A DNA stretch of 64,000 nucleotides from Nostoc calcicola FACHB-3891 (GCF_014697355.1 NZ_JACJRQ010000013.1:124001-188000), one strand, 5' to 3'. Positions 17,225 to 27,098 are shown, counted from the first letter of the stretch. The notes: generated from the sequence alone by a model not told the origin. A program made the numbers and translations.

Positions 17225-19234
17225 ATGGTAGTCCGCAGCACGGCGGCACCCCCAACCCCGTGGTCAAGGAATTTAGCTGAACCCGAAATCCATGAAACTG
17301 CCTTTGTACATACATTCTCCAACTTGATTGGAGATGTACGCATAGGTGCAAATGTAATCGTTGCTCCGGGGACCACGATTAGAGCGGATGAAGGCACACC
17401 CTTTTATCTTGGTGAAAACACTAATGTCCAAGATGGCGTTGTAATTCATGGGTTGGAGCAAGGTCGAGTAGTTGGTGACGACAATGATAAATACTCGGTG
17501 TGGATAGGCAAAAATGCTTGTATTACCCACATGGCTCTAATTCACGGACCAGCTTATGTAGGCGACAATTCCTTCATAGGCTTTCGCTCTACAGTGTTTA
17601 ATGCCAGGGTAGGTGCAGGTTGCATCGTGATGATGCACGCTTTGATTCAAGACGTAGAAATTCCCGCAGGAAAGTATATACCTTCTGGAGCCATAATTAC
17701 CACCCAGCAGCAAGCTGACCGCTTGCCAGACGTGCAAGATCAGGATAAGGAATTCGCTCATCATGTGGTTGGGATTAATCAGGCATTACGAGCTGGTTAT
17801 CTTTGTGCTGCGGATAGCAAGTGTATAAAGCCCATTCGGGATGAAATTGCTAAATCTTATACAGGTAATGGTATTACTGTTTTAGAGTTGGAAAGGAGTA
17901 GTGACGTGTCGAGTAATAGCTTGGGTGCAGAAACAATAGAGCAGTTGCGCTATTTATTACAGCAAGGGTATAAAATTGGCACGGAGCATGTAGACCAAAG
18001 ACGGTTCCGGACGGGATCTTGGACTAGTTGCCAGCCAATCGAACCGAAATCTTTAGGTGAAGCGATCGCTGCTTTGGAAAGCTGTGTGAGAGACCACAGC
18101 GGCGAATATGTCCGCCTGTTTGGCATTGATAAAGGTAGACGGCGCGTATTAGAAACCATCATTCAACGTCCCGATGGTGATGTTAAACCAGCTACCAACT
18201 TTAAAGCTCCTGCTAACAGTTCTAGCAATGGCAGCTACAGGAGCAACAATGGCAATAGTAATGGCTCTAGCAGCGGCAAAATTAATAACGAAACCGTAGA
18301 TCAAATCCGGCAACTTTTGGCTGGTGGTTATAAAATTAGCACTGAACACGTAGATGAGCGCCGCTTCCGCACTGGTTCGTGGAGTAGTTGCAAGCCAATT
18401 GAAGCAAATTCGGCAAACGCCGTGATTTCTGCTCTGGAAGAGTGTATAGACAACCATCAAGGCGAATATGTGCGTCTAATTGGTATTGACACCAAAGCCA
18501 AGCGGCGGGTGTTAGAAAGTATCATTCAACGTCCAAATGGTCAAGTAGCTCCCTCTGGTGGTAGTCAGAAATCATCATTTAGTAGCAGCAGTGGGTCTTC
18601 GGCAAAGGCAACAGCAACAGCCACCAGTACTCGTTTAACTTCTGAAGTAGTAGACCAGCTACGGCAATTGTTGGCTGGCGGCTATAAAATTAGCATTGAA
18701 CATGTAGATGAGCGCCGCTTCCGGACTGGTTCGTGGACTAGCACAGGTCAAATTCAAGCCTCCTCAGAAAGAGAAGCGATCGCAGCCGTAGAAGGACACC
18801 TCGGCGAATTCCAAGGGGAATATGTCCGCTTAATTGGTATTGACCCCAAAGCCAAACGGCGGGTATTAGAAACCATTATCCAACGTCCAAACGGTCAAGT
18901 AGCCTCCTCTAACAGTCATAAATCTACTAGCAATGCACCCTCTGCTACTCCTACTGCTACTGCTACCAGTACCCGCTTGAGTACTGAAGTAATAGACCAA
19001 CTCCGGCAATTATTGGCTGGCGGCTCTAAAATTAGCATTGAACACGTAGATCAACGGCGATTCCGTACTGGTTCGTGGACTAGCACAGGTCAAATTCAAG
19101 CCTCCTCAGAAAGAGAAGCGATCGCAGCCGTAGAAGGGCACCTTGGCCAATACCAAGGAGAATATGTACGCTTGATTGGTATTGACCCCAAAGCCAAGCG
19201 TCGGGTATTGGAAACGATAATTCAACGTCCATAA
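17225..19234 (+). CDS. ccmM: carboxysome scaffold CcmM: gamma-carbonic anhydrase plus four SSUL domains
   Basis: Residues 1 to about 205 form a gamma-carbonic anhydrase-like left-handed beta helix with zinc-type His75, His102 and His107. Cys194 and Cys200 correspond to the redox pair needed for activity in related CcmM. Four small-subunit-like (SSUL) repeats begin near residues 237, 356, 472 and 584, each with [13 protein letters not shown]; they link Rubisco into the condensate from which the carboxysome forms. SSUL1 and SSUL2 carry the Cys pair (SC...C) that can form a disulfide; SSUL3 and SSUL4 lack it. Linkers are Ser/Ala/Thr rich. An internal GTG start gives a short SSUL-only form (listed separately). 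Confidence 0.97.
   Translation: MVVRSTAAPPTPWSRNLAEPEIHETAFVHTFSNLIGDVRIGANVIVAPGTTIRADEGTPFYLGENTNVQDGVVIHGLEQGRVVGDDNDKYSVWIGKNACITHMALIHGPAYVGDNSFIGFRSTVFNARVGAGCIVMMHALIQDVEIPAGKYIPSGAIITTQQQADRLPDVQDQDKEFAHHVVGINQALRAGYLCAADSKCIKPIRDEIAKSYTGNGITVLELERSSDVSSNSLGAETIEQLRYLLQQGYKIGTEHVDQRRFRTGSWTSCQPIEPKSLGEAIAALESCVRDHSGEYVRLFGIDKGRRRVLETIIQRPDGDVKPATNFKAPANSSSNGSYRSNNGNSNGSSSGKINNETVDQIRQLLAGGYKISTEHVDERRFRTGSWSSCKPIEANSANAVISALEECIDNHQGEYVRLIGIDTKAKRRVLESIIQRPNGQVAPSGGSQKSSFSSSSGSSAKATATATSTRLTSEVVDQLRQLLAGGYKISIEHVDERRFRTGSWTSTGQIQASSEREAIAAVEGHLGEFQGEYVRLIGIDPKAKRRVLETIIQRPNGQVASSNSHKSTSNAPSATPTATATSTRLSTEVIDQLRQLLAGGSKISIEHVDQRRFRTGSWTSTGQIQASSEREAIAAVEGHLGQYQGEYVRLIGIDPKAKRRVLETIIQRP
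17893..17908 (+). promoter_or_regulatory. ccmM: internal ribosome binding site and GTG for the short CcmM isoform
   Basis: AAGGAG at 17893-17898 stands 7 bases before an in-frame GTG (codon 228). Translation from it gives 442 residues containing only the four SSUL domains, the counterpart of the M35 form known from Synechococcus. The Shine-Dalgarno is as strong as the one used for the full-length protein. Confidence 0.85.
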
Positions 19235-19436
19235 GGAGTTAGGAGTTAGGAGTTAGGAGTTAGGAGTTGGGAGTTGGGAGTTGGGAGTTAGGAGTTGGGA
19301 GTTATGAGTTGAAAAAGATTGTTAATTCATAACTCGAAACTTAAGATTTATAACTCCTCACTTTTAACTAATTCCACATTCCTCACTTTTAACTAACTCC
19401 TCACTCTTCACTTCTAACTCCTAACTTTCTAATTTC
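19230..19436. repeat. STRR tracts between ccmM and ccmN
   Basis: GAGTTAG and GAGTTGG 7-base units (19233-19310) are followed by ATAACTC, CTCACTTTTAACTAA and CTAACTC units to about 19430. The tract fills the whole gap. Confidence 0.8.
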
Positions 19437-19461
19437 TTCTGGCTTCTGAGGTTAAATTTCC

Positions 19462-20220
19462 ATGTCTGTGCCGCCACTGCGCCTCAGCAATAACTTTGAT
19501 ACTTACATAAGTGGTGAGGTGACTGTTCATCCAAGCGCGGTACTCGCACCTGGGGTAATACTCCAAGCAGCTGCAAACAGCAACATCGTCATTGGCCCGG
19601 GGGTCTGTATTGGTATGGGAGCTATTCTCCAAGTCCATGAAGGAACCTTAGAGGTAGAAGCAGGGGCAAACCTGGGAGCGGGTTTTTTGATGGTTGGCAA
19701 GGGCAAAATTGGAGCAAATGCTTGCATTGGTTCAGCAACAACAGTTTTTAATTGTTCAGTTGAACCCGGACAAGTAGTTCCACCTGGTTCGATTTTGGGA
19801 GACACAAGTCGGCAAATTAGTCAAACAAAACAACTCAATTCATCCAAAGAGAACCCACCTGCTACAAGTCCAGAAGAAAATAATGGCTTAGGGGAAGGAG
19901 AAGAAAAGGTCATTTCCTCAACAAACTTCTCCGCTTCGGCTTTTGTCGATTTAAAAGGGCGCTCGATTTCTTTCTTTAAATCTTCCGCCACTGGTGAAAG
20001 CCAGTCTCCTCCACCGTCCAAGCCTGTCAATGATGCCCAAACCAATTTGCAACCAGCCCCCGAAGAGTCTACAGAACATAACTCAGACCCCAATCAGCCA
20101 GCCACAGAATCCCCTAATAGCTTCGGGACTCAAATTTATGGGCAAGGCAGCATACACAGACTATTGACTACATTGTTTCCCCACAGACAATCCTTGAATG
20201 ACCCAAACTCTGACGATTAG
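19462..20220 (+). CDS. ccmN: carboxysome assembly protein CcmN
   Basis: A 252-residue adaptor between CcmM and the shell. The N-terminal half (about 20-120) is a hexapeptide-repeat beta helix (VHPSAVLAPGVIL, GANACIGSATTVFN) that binds CcmM. A long Ser/Pro/Glu/Asn linker follows. Near the C-terminus an amphipathic helix (IYGQGSIHRLLTTLFPHRQ) is the encapsulation peptide that binds CcmK. The linker is longer than strictly needed and ends with an acidic tail. Confidence 0.93.
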   Translation: MSVPPLRLSNNFDTYISGEVTVHPSAVLAPGVILQAAANSNIVIGPGVCIGMGAILQVHEGTLEVEAGANLGAGFLMVGKGKIGANACIGSATTVFNCSVEPGQVVPPGSILGDTSRQISQTKQLNSSKENPPATSPEENNGLGEGEEKVISSTNFSASAFVDLKGRSISFFKSSATGESQSPPPSKPVNDAQTNLQPAPEESTEHNSDPNQPATESPNSFGTQIYGQGSIHRLLTTLFPHRQSLNDPNSDD

Positions 20221-20276
20221 TCCGAGTAAGTGTTAATTGTAAGTTGTCAGGCTTTTCCGTAACTTGGAAAATTCAC

Positions 20277-21065
20277 ATGGAAACATTTAATCAACGGTCT
20301 ATGAGTACCATGCATTCATCGAGTCATTTCGACGATCTCAAAGATACTGCTTTGGGCTTAGTTTCTACTCTCAGTTTCCCAGCAATAGTTGGGACAGCGG
20401 ATATGATGCTCAAATCTGCTGGAGTTCACTTAGTTGGCTATGAAAAAATTGGTAGTGGTCATTGTACCGCGATCGTTCGGGGTGGAATTGCCGATGTCCG
20501 CCTTGCCGTAGAATCAGGCGTCCAAACTGCTGAACAATTTGGTCAGTTGGTTTCTAGCTTAGTGATTCCCCGGCCTTATCCCAACTTAGATATAGTACTT
20601 CCCATCACAGCCCGTTTCACTAAATTGATGGAAGAAGGCAGTTACAGCCGTTTGAGTAATCAAGCAATTGGTTTGGTAGAAACGCGAGGCTTTCCAGCAA
20701 TGGTGGGCGCATGTGATGCTATGCTCAAAGCTGCTGATGTCCATTTGGCAGCCTATGAAAAAATTGGTGCGGGTTTGTGTACAGCGATTATTCGTGGTTC
20801 CGTAGCCAATGTTGCTGTAGCAGTGGAAGCGGGAATGTTTGAGGCAGAACGCATTGGGGAATTAAATGCAGTGATGGTGATTCCTCGACCCCTAGACGAA
20901 ATGGAACAAACATTGCCATTAGCAAGTTGCTGGATAGAACAAAACCAACCACTAAGCTTGCCAGTGAATATCAAGGAGCAAGTTGCTGAACTCGAAATGT
21001 TAAGATTACCAGATTTAACTAAGTTGCCGACAAAAGTTACAGAAGAATTATGGAATGATGAATGA
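20277..21065 (+). CDS. ccmO: carboxysome shell protein CcmO (tandem BMC)
   Basis: A 262-residue protein with two BMC domains, forming pseudohexameric trimers in the shell. Domain 1 has [22 protein letters not shown] and domain 2 GACDAMLKAADVHLAAYEKIGA. I use the ATG at 20277 (METFNQRS); a TTG at 20244 lies in frame upstream and ATGs at 20301 and 20310 are alternatives. It follows ccmN by 56 bases. The C-terminal about 40 residues (EQVAELEMLRLPDLTKLP) are a non-BMC extension. Confidence 0.93.
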   Translation: METFNQRSMSTMHSSSHFDDLKDTALGLVSTLSFPAIVGTADMMLKSAGVHLVGYEKIGSGHCTAIVRGGIADVRLAVESGVQTAEQFGQLVSSLVIPRPYPNLDIVLPITARFTKLMEEGSYSRLSNQAIGLVETRGFPAMVGACDAMLKAADVHLAAYEKIGAGLCTAIIRGSVANVAVAVEAGMFEAERIGELNAVMVIPRPLDEMEQTLPLASCWIEQNQPLSLPVNIKEQVAELEMLRLPDLTKLPTKVTEELWNDE

Positions 21066-21330
21066 TGAACAATGAATTATGAACTGTTAAAAATTCATAT
21101 TCAGTATTCAACATTCATCGTCAACTAGAAGGCATCTTACGCTTTTCTTATTGTTCTGATAATAGCTTCTTCAATCCAGAAATCAAATATTTTTCTTCTA
21201 ATAGCGATAATAGAGTTTTATCTATAAAAAATAAAACTCGTAAATTTCTCTAAGCATCGCTATATCATTTGCAACTCTTCAGTAATACTAGATATATATC
21301 TATGAATCGCTATTTACAGGAGAACTACCC

Positions 21331-22272
21331 TTGAATCAAGCGACGCTGCACCAGTTAAAAGTCTTCGAGGCAGCGGCACGGCACAGTAGCTTTACTCGTG
21401 CTGCTGAGGAATTGTTTCTCACTCAACCTACCGTTTCCATGCAGATTAAGCAACTGACAAAATCGGTAGGATTGCCATTATTTGAGCAGGTGGGAAAGCG
21501 GTTATATTTGACGGAGGCAGGAAGGGAATTATTTGCCACTTGTCGGCAGATTTTTGATAACATAGCCCAATTTGAAATGAAGGTGGCGGATTTAAAAGGG
21601 CTAAAACAAGGACAACTAAAGCTGGCAGTGATTACAACAGCGAAATATTTTATCCCACGTTTATTAGGGAAGTTTTGCGAACTTTATCCAGGAATTGATA
21701 TCTCCTTACAAGTAACGAATCACGAACAAATTTTAGAACGGATGGCTCATAATCTGGATGACTTATATATTATGAGTCAAATTCCAGACAATATGGATAT
21801 AACTTGCCAACCATTTTTAGAAAACCCTTTAATAGTCTTTGCACCACTTAATCATCCTTTATCCCAAGAAAAAAATATTCCGATACAGCGCCTAGCTGAA
21901 GAACCTTTTATTATGCGAGAACCAGGTTCAGGAACTCGTCGTGCTGTGCAAAGCTTATTTGAGGAACAAGGGGTGAAGGTAAAAGTTAAGCTGGAATTGG
22001 GAAGTAACGAAGCAATTAAACAAGCGATCGTCGGTGGTTTAGGAATTTCTGTTTTATCTCGTCATACCTTACTATTAGACGCATCACAGTTCAGCATTTT
22101 AGATGTCGAATACTTCCCTATTGACCGACATTGGTACATGGTTTACCCATCTGGTAAACAACTATCTATCGTCGCTCGTGCCTATTATGATTATTTACTC
22201 GCTGCCGCCAAAGGCATTGTAGAACAAAACGCTACTTATAGCTATAGTTCGGTTGAAGCAACTCACGGATAA
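21331..22272 (+). CDS. rbcR: LysR-type regulator, RbcR/CbbR subfamily
   Basis: A 313-residue LysR protein: N-terminal winged HTH (HQLKVFEAAARHSSFTRAAEELFLTQPTVSMQIKQL shortened here to key words FTRAAEEL and TQPTVSMQI), then the substrate-binding domain starting near residue 90. The start is a TTG with CAGGAG 8 bases upstream. Relatives control Rubisco and carbon-concentrating genes and sense carbon metabolites. Its place right after ccmO suggests that it regulates the ccm or ndhF4 operons, but no operator was identified. Other LysR relatives (CmpR, NdhR) are possible. Confidence 0.85.
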   Translation: MNQATLHQLKVFEAAARHSSFTRAAEELFLTQPTVSMQIKQLTKSVGLPLFEQVGKRLYLTEAGRELFATCRQIFDNIAQFEMKVADLKGLKQGQLKLAVITTAKYFIPRLLGKFCELYPGIDISLQVTNHEQILERMAHNLDDLYIMSQIPDNMDITCQPFLENPLIVFAPLNHPLSQEKNIPIQRLAEEPFIMREPGSGTRRAVQSLFEEQGVKVKVKLELGSNEAIKQAIVGGLGISVLSRHTLLLDASQFSILDVEYFPIDRHWYMVYPSGKQLSIVARAYYDYLLAAAKGIVEQNATYSYSSVEATHG

Positions 22273-22298
22273 ATATTGGGCATTGGGAGTGAGGGATA

Positions 22299-22362
22299 GA
22301 GACGCGATGAATCGCGTCTGTACAAGAGTTAAGAGTTATTCTCCCTCATCCCCCTCATCTCA
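22299..22362. repeat. GACGCGATGAATCGCGTCT unit and CTCCCTCAT repeats
   Basis: A near-palindromic GACGCGATGAATCGCGTCT unit is followed by CCCTCATCCCCCTCATC repeats. The same palindromic unit appears near 5484 and 39908. Confidence 0.6.
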
Positions 22363-22465
22363 GTGCCCCATTAGCAGATTTTAAATTCCCTAAAGGGGTT
22401 GACGCTAAGACCAAGAAACATTAACAATTAACCAGCAGAACCATTAAAAATGGGGGAAACTGGCG

Positions 22466-24094
22466 GTGGTTAACCCGGAAATACAATCTTGGCGCAAAAC
22501 AGTACCAAGCGAGGTTGTAGCTGTTACAGTCTACACTGATAGAGCATTGGTTACACGACGAGGTGTAGTTTCGTTAACAGGAATTGAACAGGAATTAGTA
22601 ATTACCCCAGTGCCAATGACTCTGGAAACTGAGTCTGTGAGGGTTAGCGGTACGGGTACGGTAGGGGTGCGGTTGCTGGGTGTGAGTAGCGATCGCATTT
22701 ACACTACTGAACCTGTGGCAGAACGTGTAGCACATTTGACAAGACAAATTGAGCAACTAGAGGCAGAAAAACGCCATCTGCAAGCCCAAGTGGATGCTTT
22801 GGCATTGCAATCTAGTTTTATCGAAGGCTTACGTGAAAAAACAGAAGAACCTTTTTCCCAGAGTTTATCCCGGAAAAATCTTAGTTTGAGCGAAATTTTG
22901 GATTTTTTGAACTTTTTGGGAAGCCAGTATAGCGAATATGCGATCGCCTCTGGAGAATGCTTTGCCCAACAGCAGGAATTAGACAAACAACTCCAAGCAC
23001 TCCACGCCTCACTGCAAAAAATCCAAACACCCCATCCCCAAGAAAGTTTGAGCTTAGTTGTAGCTGTTGAAGTCTCAGGTGAAGGCGAGTTTGAGCTAGA
23101 GGTATCATACTTGGTGAATCGCGCCAGTTGGACTCCGTTATATGACTTGCGTTTTAGCACCACGAGCGATATCGTGCATTTGAGTTACCTGGCAGAAATT
23201 ACTCAAAGCAGTGGCGAAGATTGGATTGGTGCAAGTCTCACCCTTTCTACTGCAAAACCCGGATTAGGGACACTCCCACCCAAACTTGAACCTTGGTATA
23301 TTGATACCTTACGTCCACAAATAGCGCGACAACGACGATCTAGATTTGCTGCACAGCCACCACTGCTGCCTAGCATAGCAGCTCCAGCTGGTGAAGGAAA
23401 TTGGCAAGAAGAAGACGAAGTTGCACAGGATAGTCTCATCGCAGCAGAAATTGTGACAGCAGAAGTATCCAAGGAAGGAAGTGTAGTTACTTTTAAATTA
23501 AATGGCGGCGGTAACATTCCTAGTGATGGCGCACCCCATAAAACAACAATTTTTAATGATGATTATCCTTGTAACTTTGATTATGTGGCAATGCCGCGCT
23601 TAGTAAGTTTTGCTTATCTGCAAGCCAATGTAAAAAATAGTCCCAACGGTGCGACTTTGTTACCAGGAAAAGCTAATATTTTCCGCAACAATGTTTTTAT
23701 TGGTGCCACTAGATTAGACAATATTGCACCAGGGCAAGAATTTCAACTGAATTTAGGGATTGATGAAGGTTTAAAAATTGAGCGTGATTTAGTTGAACGT
23801 TTGGTAGATAAAAGATTAATTAGCAACCAGCGCCGAATTACTTATAGTTATCGGTTGGTAATTACTAACTTACTCGATAAACAAGCGAATCTGAAAGTAA
23901 CTGAACAATTACCAGTTAGCCGCAACGAACAAATTAAAGTGCGTCTGATTCGCAGTAACCCGCAAATTCAACTTGGTGAAATGGGGATTTTAGAATGGGA
24001 GTTAATTTTTGCACCACAGGAGCGGCGAGAGATATATTATCAGTTTAATGTTGAACATCCACCGGAATTAATGGTGGTTGGGTTAGATATTTAG
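22466..24094 (+). CDS. DUF4139 (mucoidy inhibitor MuiA-like) protein
   Basis: A 542-residue protein. Residues about 15-115 form an N-terminal DUF4140-type domain (VTVYTDRALVTRRGVV) with a coiled coil (LTRQIEQLEAEKRHLQAQVDAL). A DUF4139 domain follows (LEVSYLVNRASWTPLYDLR, a family signature) to the end. No signal peptide or membrane helix is seen. Start is a GTG with GGGGGAAACTGGCGG upstream. The biochemical role of this family is unknown; MuiA was linked to capsule (mucoid) control in enterobacteria by genetics only. Confidence 0.85.
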   Translation: MVNPEIQSWRKTVPSEVVAVTVYTDRALVTRRGVVSLTGIEQELVITPVPMTLETESVRVSGTGTVGVRLLGVSSDRIYTTEPVAERVAHLTRQIEQLEAEKRHLQAQVDALALQSSFIEGLREKTEEPFSQSLSRKNLSLSEILDFLNFLGSQYSEYAIASGECFAQQQELDKQLQALHASLQKIQTPHPQESLSLVVAVEVSGEGEFELEVSYLVNRASWTPLYDLRFSTTSDIVHLSYLAEITQSSGEDWIGASLTLSTAKPGLGTLPPKLEPWYIDTLRPQIARQRRSRFAAQPPLLPSIAAPAGEGNWQEEDEVAQDSLIAAEIVTAEVSKEGSVVTFKLNGGGNIPSDGAPHKTTIFNDDYPCNFDYVAMPRLVSFAYLQANVKNSPNGATLLPGKANIFRNNVFIGATRLDNIAPGQEFQLNLGIDEGLKIERDLVERLVDKRLISNQRRITYSYRLVITNLLDKQANLKVTEQLPVSRNEQIKVRLIRSNPQIQLGEMGILEWELIFAPQERREIYYQFNVEHPPELMVVGLDI

Positions 24095-24383
24095 AATCAA
24101 TAGACCTGCCTCAAAAATAGAGTCTGAAACAACGCAAAATCATTTCCAGATTATTTTCATTGTTCCTTGTGAGCGCAGCTCATGGAGTCTCTGGCATAAA
24201 TATTTTTTTGTCGGGCTACGCCCCGCTTCGCTAACACGCAGAAGCGCTCAGACGCAGAGAAGAGAACGCAAAGAAGGACTTTTGCAAGAAGTCTAATCTA
24301 AAATTGGCACAGTCAACGGACTACATGCAAGATTTGACAAATCGACTGTTACGCTAGACTATAGCACTAAGACACTTCCTACC
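24095..24383. other. gene-free stretch with repeat ending in ACTTTTGCAAGAAGTCT
   Basis: Bases 24277-24293 read ACTTTTGCAAGAAGTCT, the terminal sequence of the element family also found at 59957-60396. A partly matching AGACCTGCCTCAAAAA begins at about 24103, so this may be a decayed copy of that element. A CGCAGAGAAGAGAACGCAAAG tract lies between them. Confidence 0.5.
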
Positions 24384-25073
24384 ATGTCTGTCGTCGAAAA
24401 TTTAGCAAGCCCAGAAGATGTTATATTTCCCCCAGGGGATTTATATAGTGACGAACCGCCTTTGGAAACTGACTTACATCGGCTACAAATGACACTGCTG
24501 ATTCAATGCTTGGAGTGGTTGTGGGAAAATCGCAACGACTTCTATGCATCGGGTAATCTCACCATCTACTACAGCCCACGCCAACGCAAATCAGAAAACT
24601 TCCGGGGGCCAGATTTTTTTGTAGTGCTGGGAACTGAACGCAAACCCCGTAAAAGCTGGGTTGTCTGGGAAGAAAATGGCAAATATCCTAATCTAATTAT
24701 AGAAATTCTCTCAGATAGCACAGGCGACACTGACAAGGGACTAAAAAAACAAATTTACCAAGATATCTTTCGCACACCAGATTACTTCTGGTTTGACCCA
24801 GAAACGTTAGAATTTGCAGGATTTCATTTGCTTGATGGTGAATATCAACCACTGGAACTCAATTCCCAAGGTTGGTTGTGGAGTCAACAGCTAGGTTTGT
24901 ATTTAGGAGTTTATCAAGAAAAATTGCGCTTTTTCACGCCTGAAGGAGAACTAATTTTGACACCACAGGAAGTTGCACAACAAGAGAAACAACGCGCTGA
25001 ACAAGAAAAACAACGCAGCGATCGCCTTGCAGCAAAACTGCGAGAATTAAATATAGATCCAGAGCAATTTTAG
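24384..25073 (+). CDS. Uma2 family (DUF820) predicted endonuclease
   Basis: A 229-residue Uma2 protein of a different subgroup from the pair at 8.3-9.9 kb. Key segments are FRGPDFFVVLG (Asp), the spacing that follows, and NLIIEILSDSTGDTDKG (Glu). The C-terminus is a short EKQRAEQEKQRSDRL coiled coil ending in AAKLRELNIDPEQF. The same tail is left as a fragment at 10010-10060. The family's cellular role is not known. Confidence 0.85.
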   Translation: MSVVENLASPEDVIFPPGDLYSDEPPLETDLHRLQMTLLIQCLEWLWENRNDFYASGNLTIYYSPRQRKSENFRGPDFFVVLGTERKPRKSWVVWEENGKYPNLIIEILSDSTGDTDKGLKKQIYQDIFRTPDYFWFDPETLEFAGFHLLDGEYQPLELNSQGWLWSQQLGLYLGVYQEKLRFFTPEGELILTPQEVAQQEKQRAEQEKQRSDRLAAKLRELNIDPEQF

Positions 25074-25213
25074 ATTTTAGATTTTGGATTTTAGATTAAA
25101 AATCATTTCGTTACATACTTTGCCCCTAGTTTGTGGAACAAATCCTTGCATCCAAAATTTAAGATCCTTCTGTTTTAATCCAAAATCCGCAATCCAAAAT
25201 CCAAAATTGATTG

Positions 25214-25414
25214 CTACGGATCTTCAGGAAAAACCCATTTTGGCGGTTCCGTCATTTTTCTCCGTAGACGTTCTTCAGCTATTTCCAACATTGTGTCTAA
25301 AGAAGTCTCTTCAACAAATTTGGCAGCTGCTTCTCTAAACTCAACATTGGGGCATTTATCGCCTAAAACGCAGCCGTTAACACAGGCTACAGCACAGTTA
25401 ATTTTTTGCTCCAC
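25214..25414 (-). CDS. small Cys-rich hypothetical protein, 66 aa
   Basis: Start set at the GTG at 25414 because AGAGAGGA stands 7 bases upstream; the longer open frame to 25477 is coded by STRR-like DNA. The mature sequence has four Cys in C-x3-C-x3-C-x5-C (CAVACVNGCVLGDKC), then an amphipathic helix (EFREAAAKFVEETSLDTMLEIAEERL) and ends PPKWVFPEDP. The Cys pattern could hold a metal or FeS cluster; the function is unknown. It stands alone on the minus strand between two plus-strand genes. Confidence 0.65.
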   Translation of the reverse strand: MEQKINCAVACVNGCVLGDKCPNVEFREAAAKFVEETSLDTMLEIAEERLRRKMTEPPKWVFPEDP

Positions 25415-25552
25415 AGTGAATTCCTCTCTTTTCAAGTTATGAGTTATAATTTCAACTCCTAACTTATTAACTTTCAAACATTAGCTTCCAGATAAATTTT
25501 ACCTTGCCAGTTGCCATCCCAACGGTTTAAATACTTACCATTTAGAAAATTA

Positions 25553-25690
25553 TGAGTTAGGAGTGAGGAGTTAAGAGTTATAAGTGAGGAGTTATGAGTT
25601 ATGATTTTTACTCCTAACTCCTGAGTTTACTTCCTCACTCCTAACTCCTGACTTTACTCCTCACTCCTAACTCCTAACTCCTCACTTTAA
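25553..25690. repeat. STRR tract before mnmE
   Basis: GAGTTAG, GAGTGAG and TCCTAAC/TCACTCC 7-base units in both orientations (GAGTTA... then ...TAACTC) give a long potential hairpin immediately upstream of mnmE. Confidence 0.8.
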
Positions 25691-25703
25691 ATCAAAAGCC
25701 CTC

Positions 25704-27098
25704 ATGTCCGAATTCTTTGCCACTACTGGAACTATAGCCGCGATCGCCACTGCTGTTGTCCCCCAACAAGGTAGTGTTGGTATTGTGCGGGTATCCGGTG
25801 ACCAAGCAATGTCCATCGCCCAAACTCTGTTTCACACACCAGGGCGACAAGTTTGGCAAACTCACCGAATTCTCTACGGTTATATCCGCCATCCCCAAAC
25901 GCAACAATTGATAGATGAAGCTTTGTTGTTAATTATGAGGGCACCCCGTTCTTACACCCGTGAAGATGTGGTGGAATTCCATTGCCACGGCGGAATTATG
26001 GCAGTGCAGCAGGTGTTACAACTGTGTTTAGAAAATGGTGCAAGATTAGCTCAACCGGGAGAATTTACCCTCCGCGCTTTTTTGAATGGGCGATTGGATT
26101 TAACTCAGGCTGAAGGCATTGCTGATTTGGTGGGAGCTAAATCGCCCCAAGCTGCCCAAACTGCCTTAGCTGGTTTACAGGGAAAATTAGCTCAGCCGAT
26201 CCAGCAGTTACGCGCTAACTGTTTGGATATTTTGGCAGAAATCGAAGCTCGAATTGATTTTGAGGAAGACCTTCCTCCGCTGGATGATAAAGTAATCATA
26301 TCAGAAATTGAGAAAATTGCCGCAGAAATTTCTCAGTTATTGGCAACCAAAGATAAAGGCGAGTTGCTACGCACTGGTTTAAAAGTGGCAATTGTCGGGC
26401 GTCCGAATGTAGGGAAGTCGAGTTTATTGAATGCTTGGAGCCGGAGCGATCGCGCGATCGTCACAGATTTACCCGGCACAACCCGCGATGTGGTGGAATC
26501 CCAGCTAGTTGTGGGCGGAATTCCCGTGCAGGTGCTAGATACTGCGGGGATTCGGGAAACAACAGACCAAGTAGAAAAAATTGGCGTGGAGCGATCGCGC
26601 CGTGCGGCAAATGCAGCTGATTTAGTCTTGCTCACCATTGACGCCGCTGCTGGGTGGACAGAAGGCGATGAAGAAATTTACCAACAAGTGCAACATCGTC
26701 CATTGATTCTTGTTATTAACAAAATCGACTTAGTAGAAGAAACACAAATAAAAATTATTCAATCTAAAATCCAAAATCCAAAATCCAAAATTCTGACAGC
26801 CGCCTCCCAAAATCAAGGAATTGATGCTTTAGAAACAGCTATTTTAGAGATAATTCAAACAGGAAAAGTTCAAGCTGCTGATATGGATTTAGCTATTAAT
26901 CAAAGGCAAGCAGCAGCTTTAACTCAAGCTAAAATTTCCCTGGAACAGGTACAAGCAACTATTGAGCAGCAGTTACCTCTTGATTTTTGGACAATTGACT
27001 TACGGGGTGCAATTCAAGCACTAGGAGAAATTACTGGAGAAGAAGTTACAGAATCAGTTTTAGATAGAATTTTTAGTAAATTTTGTATTGGTAAGTAA
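25704..27098 (+). CDS. mnmE: tRNA modification GTPase MnmE
   Basis: A 464-residue enzyme that, with MnmG, makes cmnm5U34 in tRNA wobble positions. Domains: N-terminal folate-binding domain ([26 protein letters not shown]), central helices, then the G domain with GRPNVGKSS (G1), DLPGTTRD (G2), DTAGIRE (G3) and NKID (G4), and the C-terminal FCIGK with the catalytic Cys. Between NKIDLVEE and TAASQNQ the loop is [16 protein letters not shown], coded by ATCCAAAATCC 9-base repeat DNA. It keeps the frame and falls on the surface between G4 and G5. Confidence 0.96.
   Translation: MSEFFATTGTIAAIATAVVPQQGSVGIVRVSGDQAMSIAQTLFHTPGRQVWQTHRILYGYIRHPQTQQLIDEALLLIMRAPRSYTREDVVEFHCHGGIMAVQQVLQLCLENGARLAQPGEFTLRAFLNGRLDLTQAEGIADLVGAKSPQAAQTALAGLQGKLAQPIQQLRANCLDILAEIEARIDFEEDLPPLDDKVIISEIEKIAAEISQLLATKDKGELLRTGLKVAIVGRPNVGKSSLLNAWSRSDRAIVTDLPGTTRDVVESQLVVGGIPVQVLDTAGIRETTDQVEKIGVERSRRAANAADLVLLTIDAAAGWTEGDEEIYQQVQHRPLILVINKIDLVEETQIKIIQSKIQNPKSKILTAASQNQGIDALETAILEIIQTGKVQAADMDLAINQRQAAALTQAKISLEQVQATIEQQLPLDFWTIDLRGAIQALGEITGEEVTESVLDRIFSKFCIGK

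Noticed and set aside
22886..23108. Minus-strand frames inside the DUF4139 gene
   Set aside because: Shadows; the plus-strand coding potential is clear.
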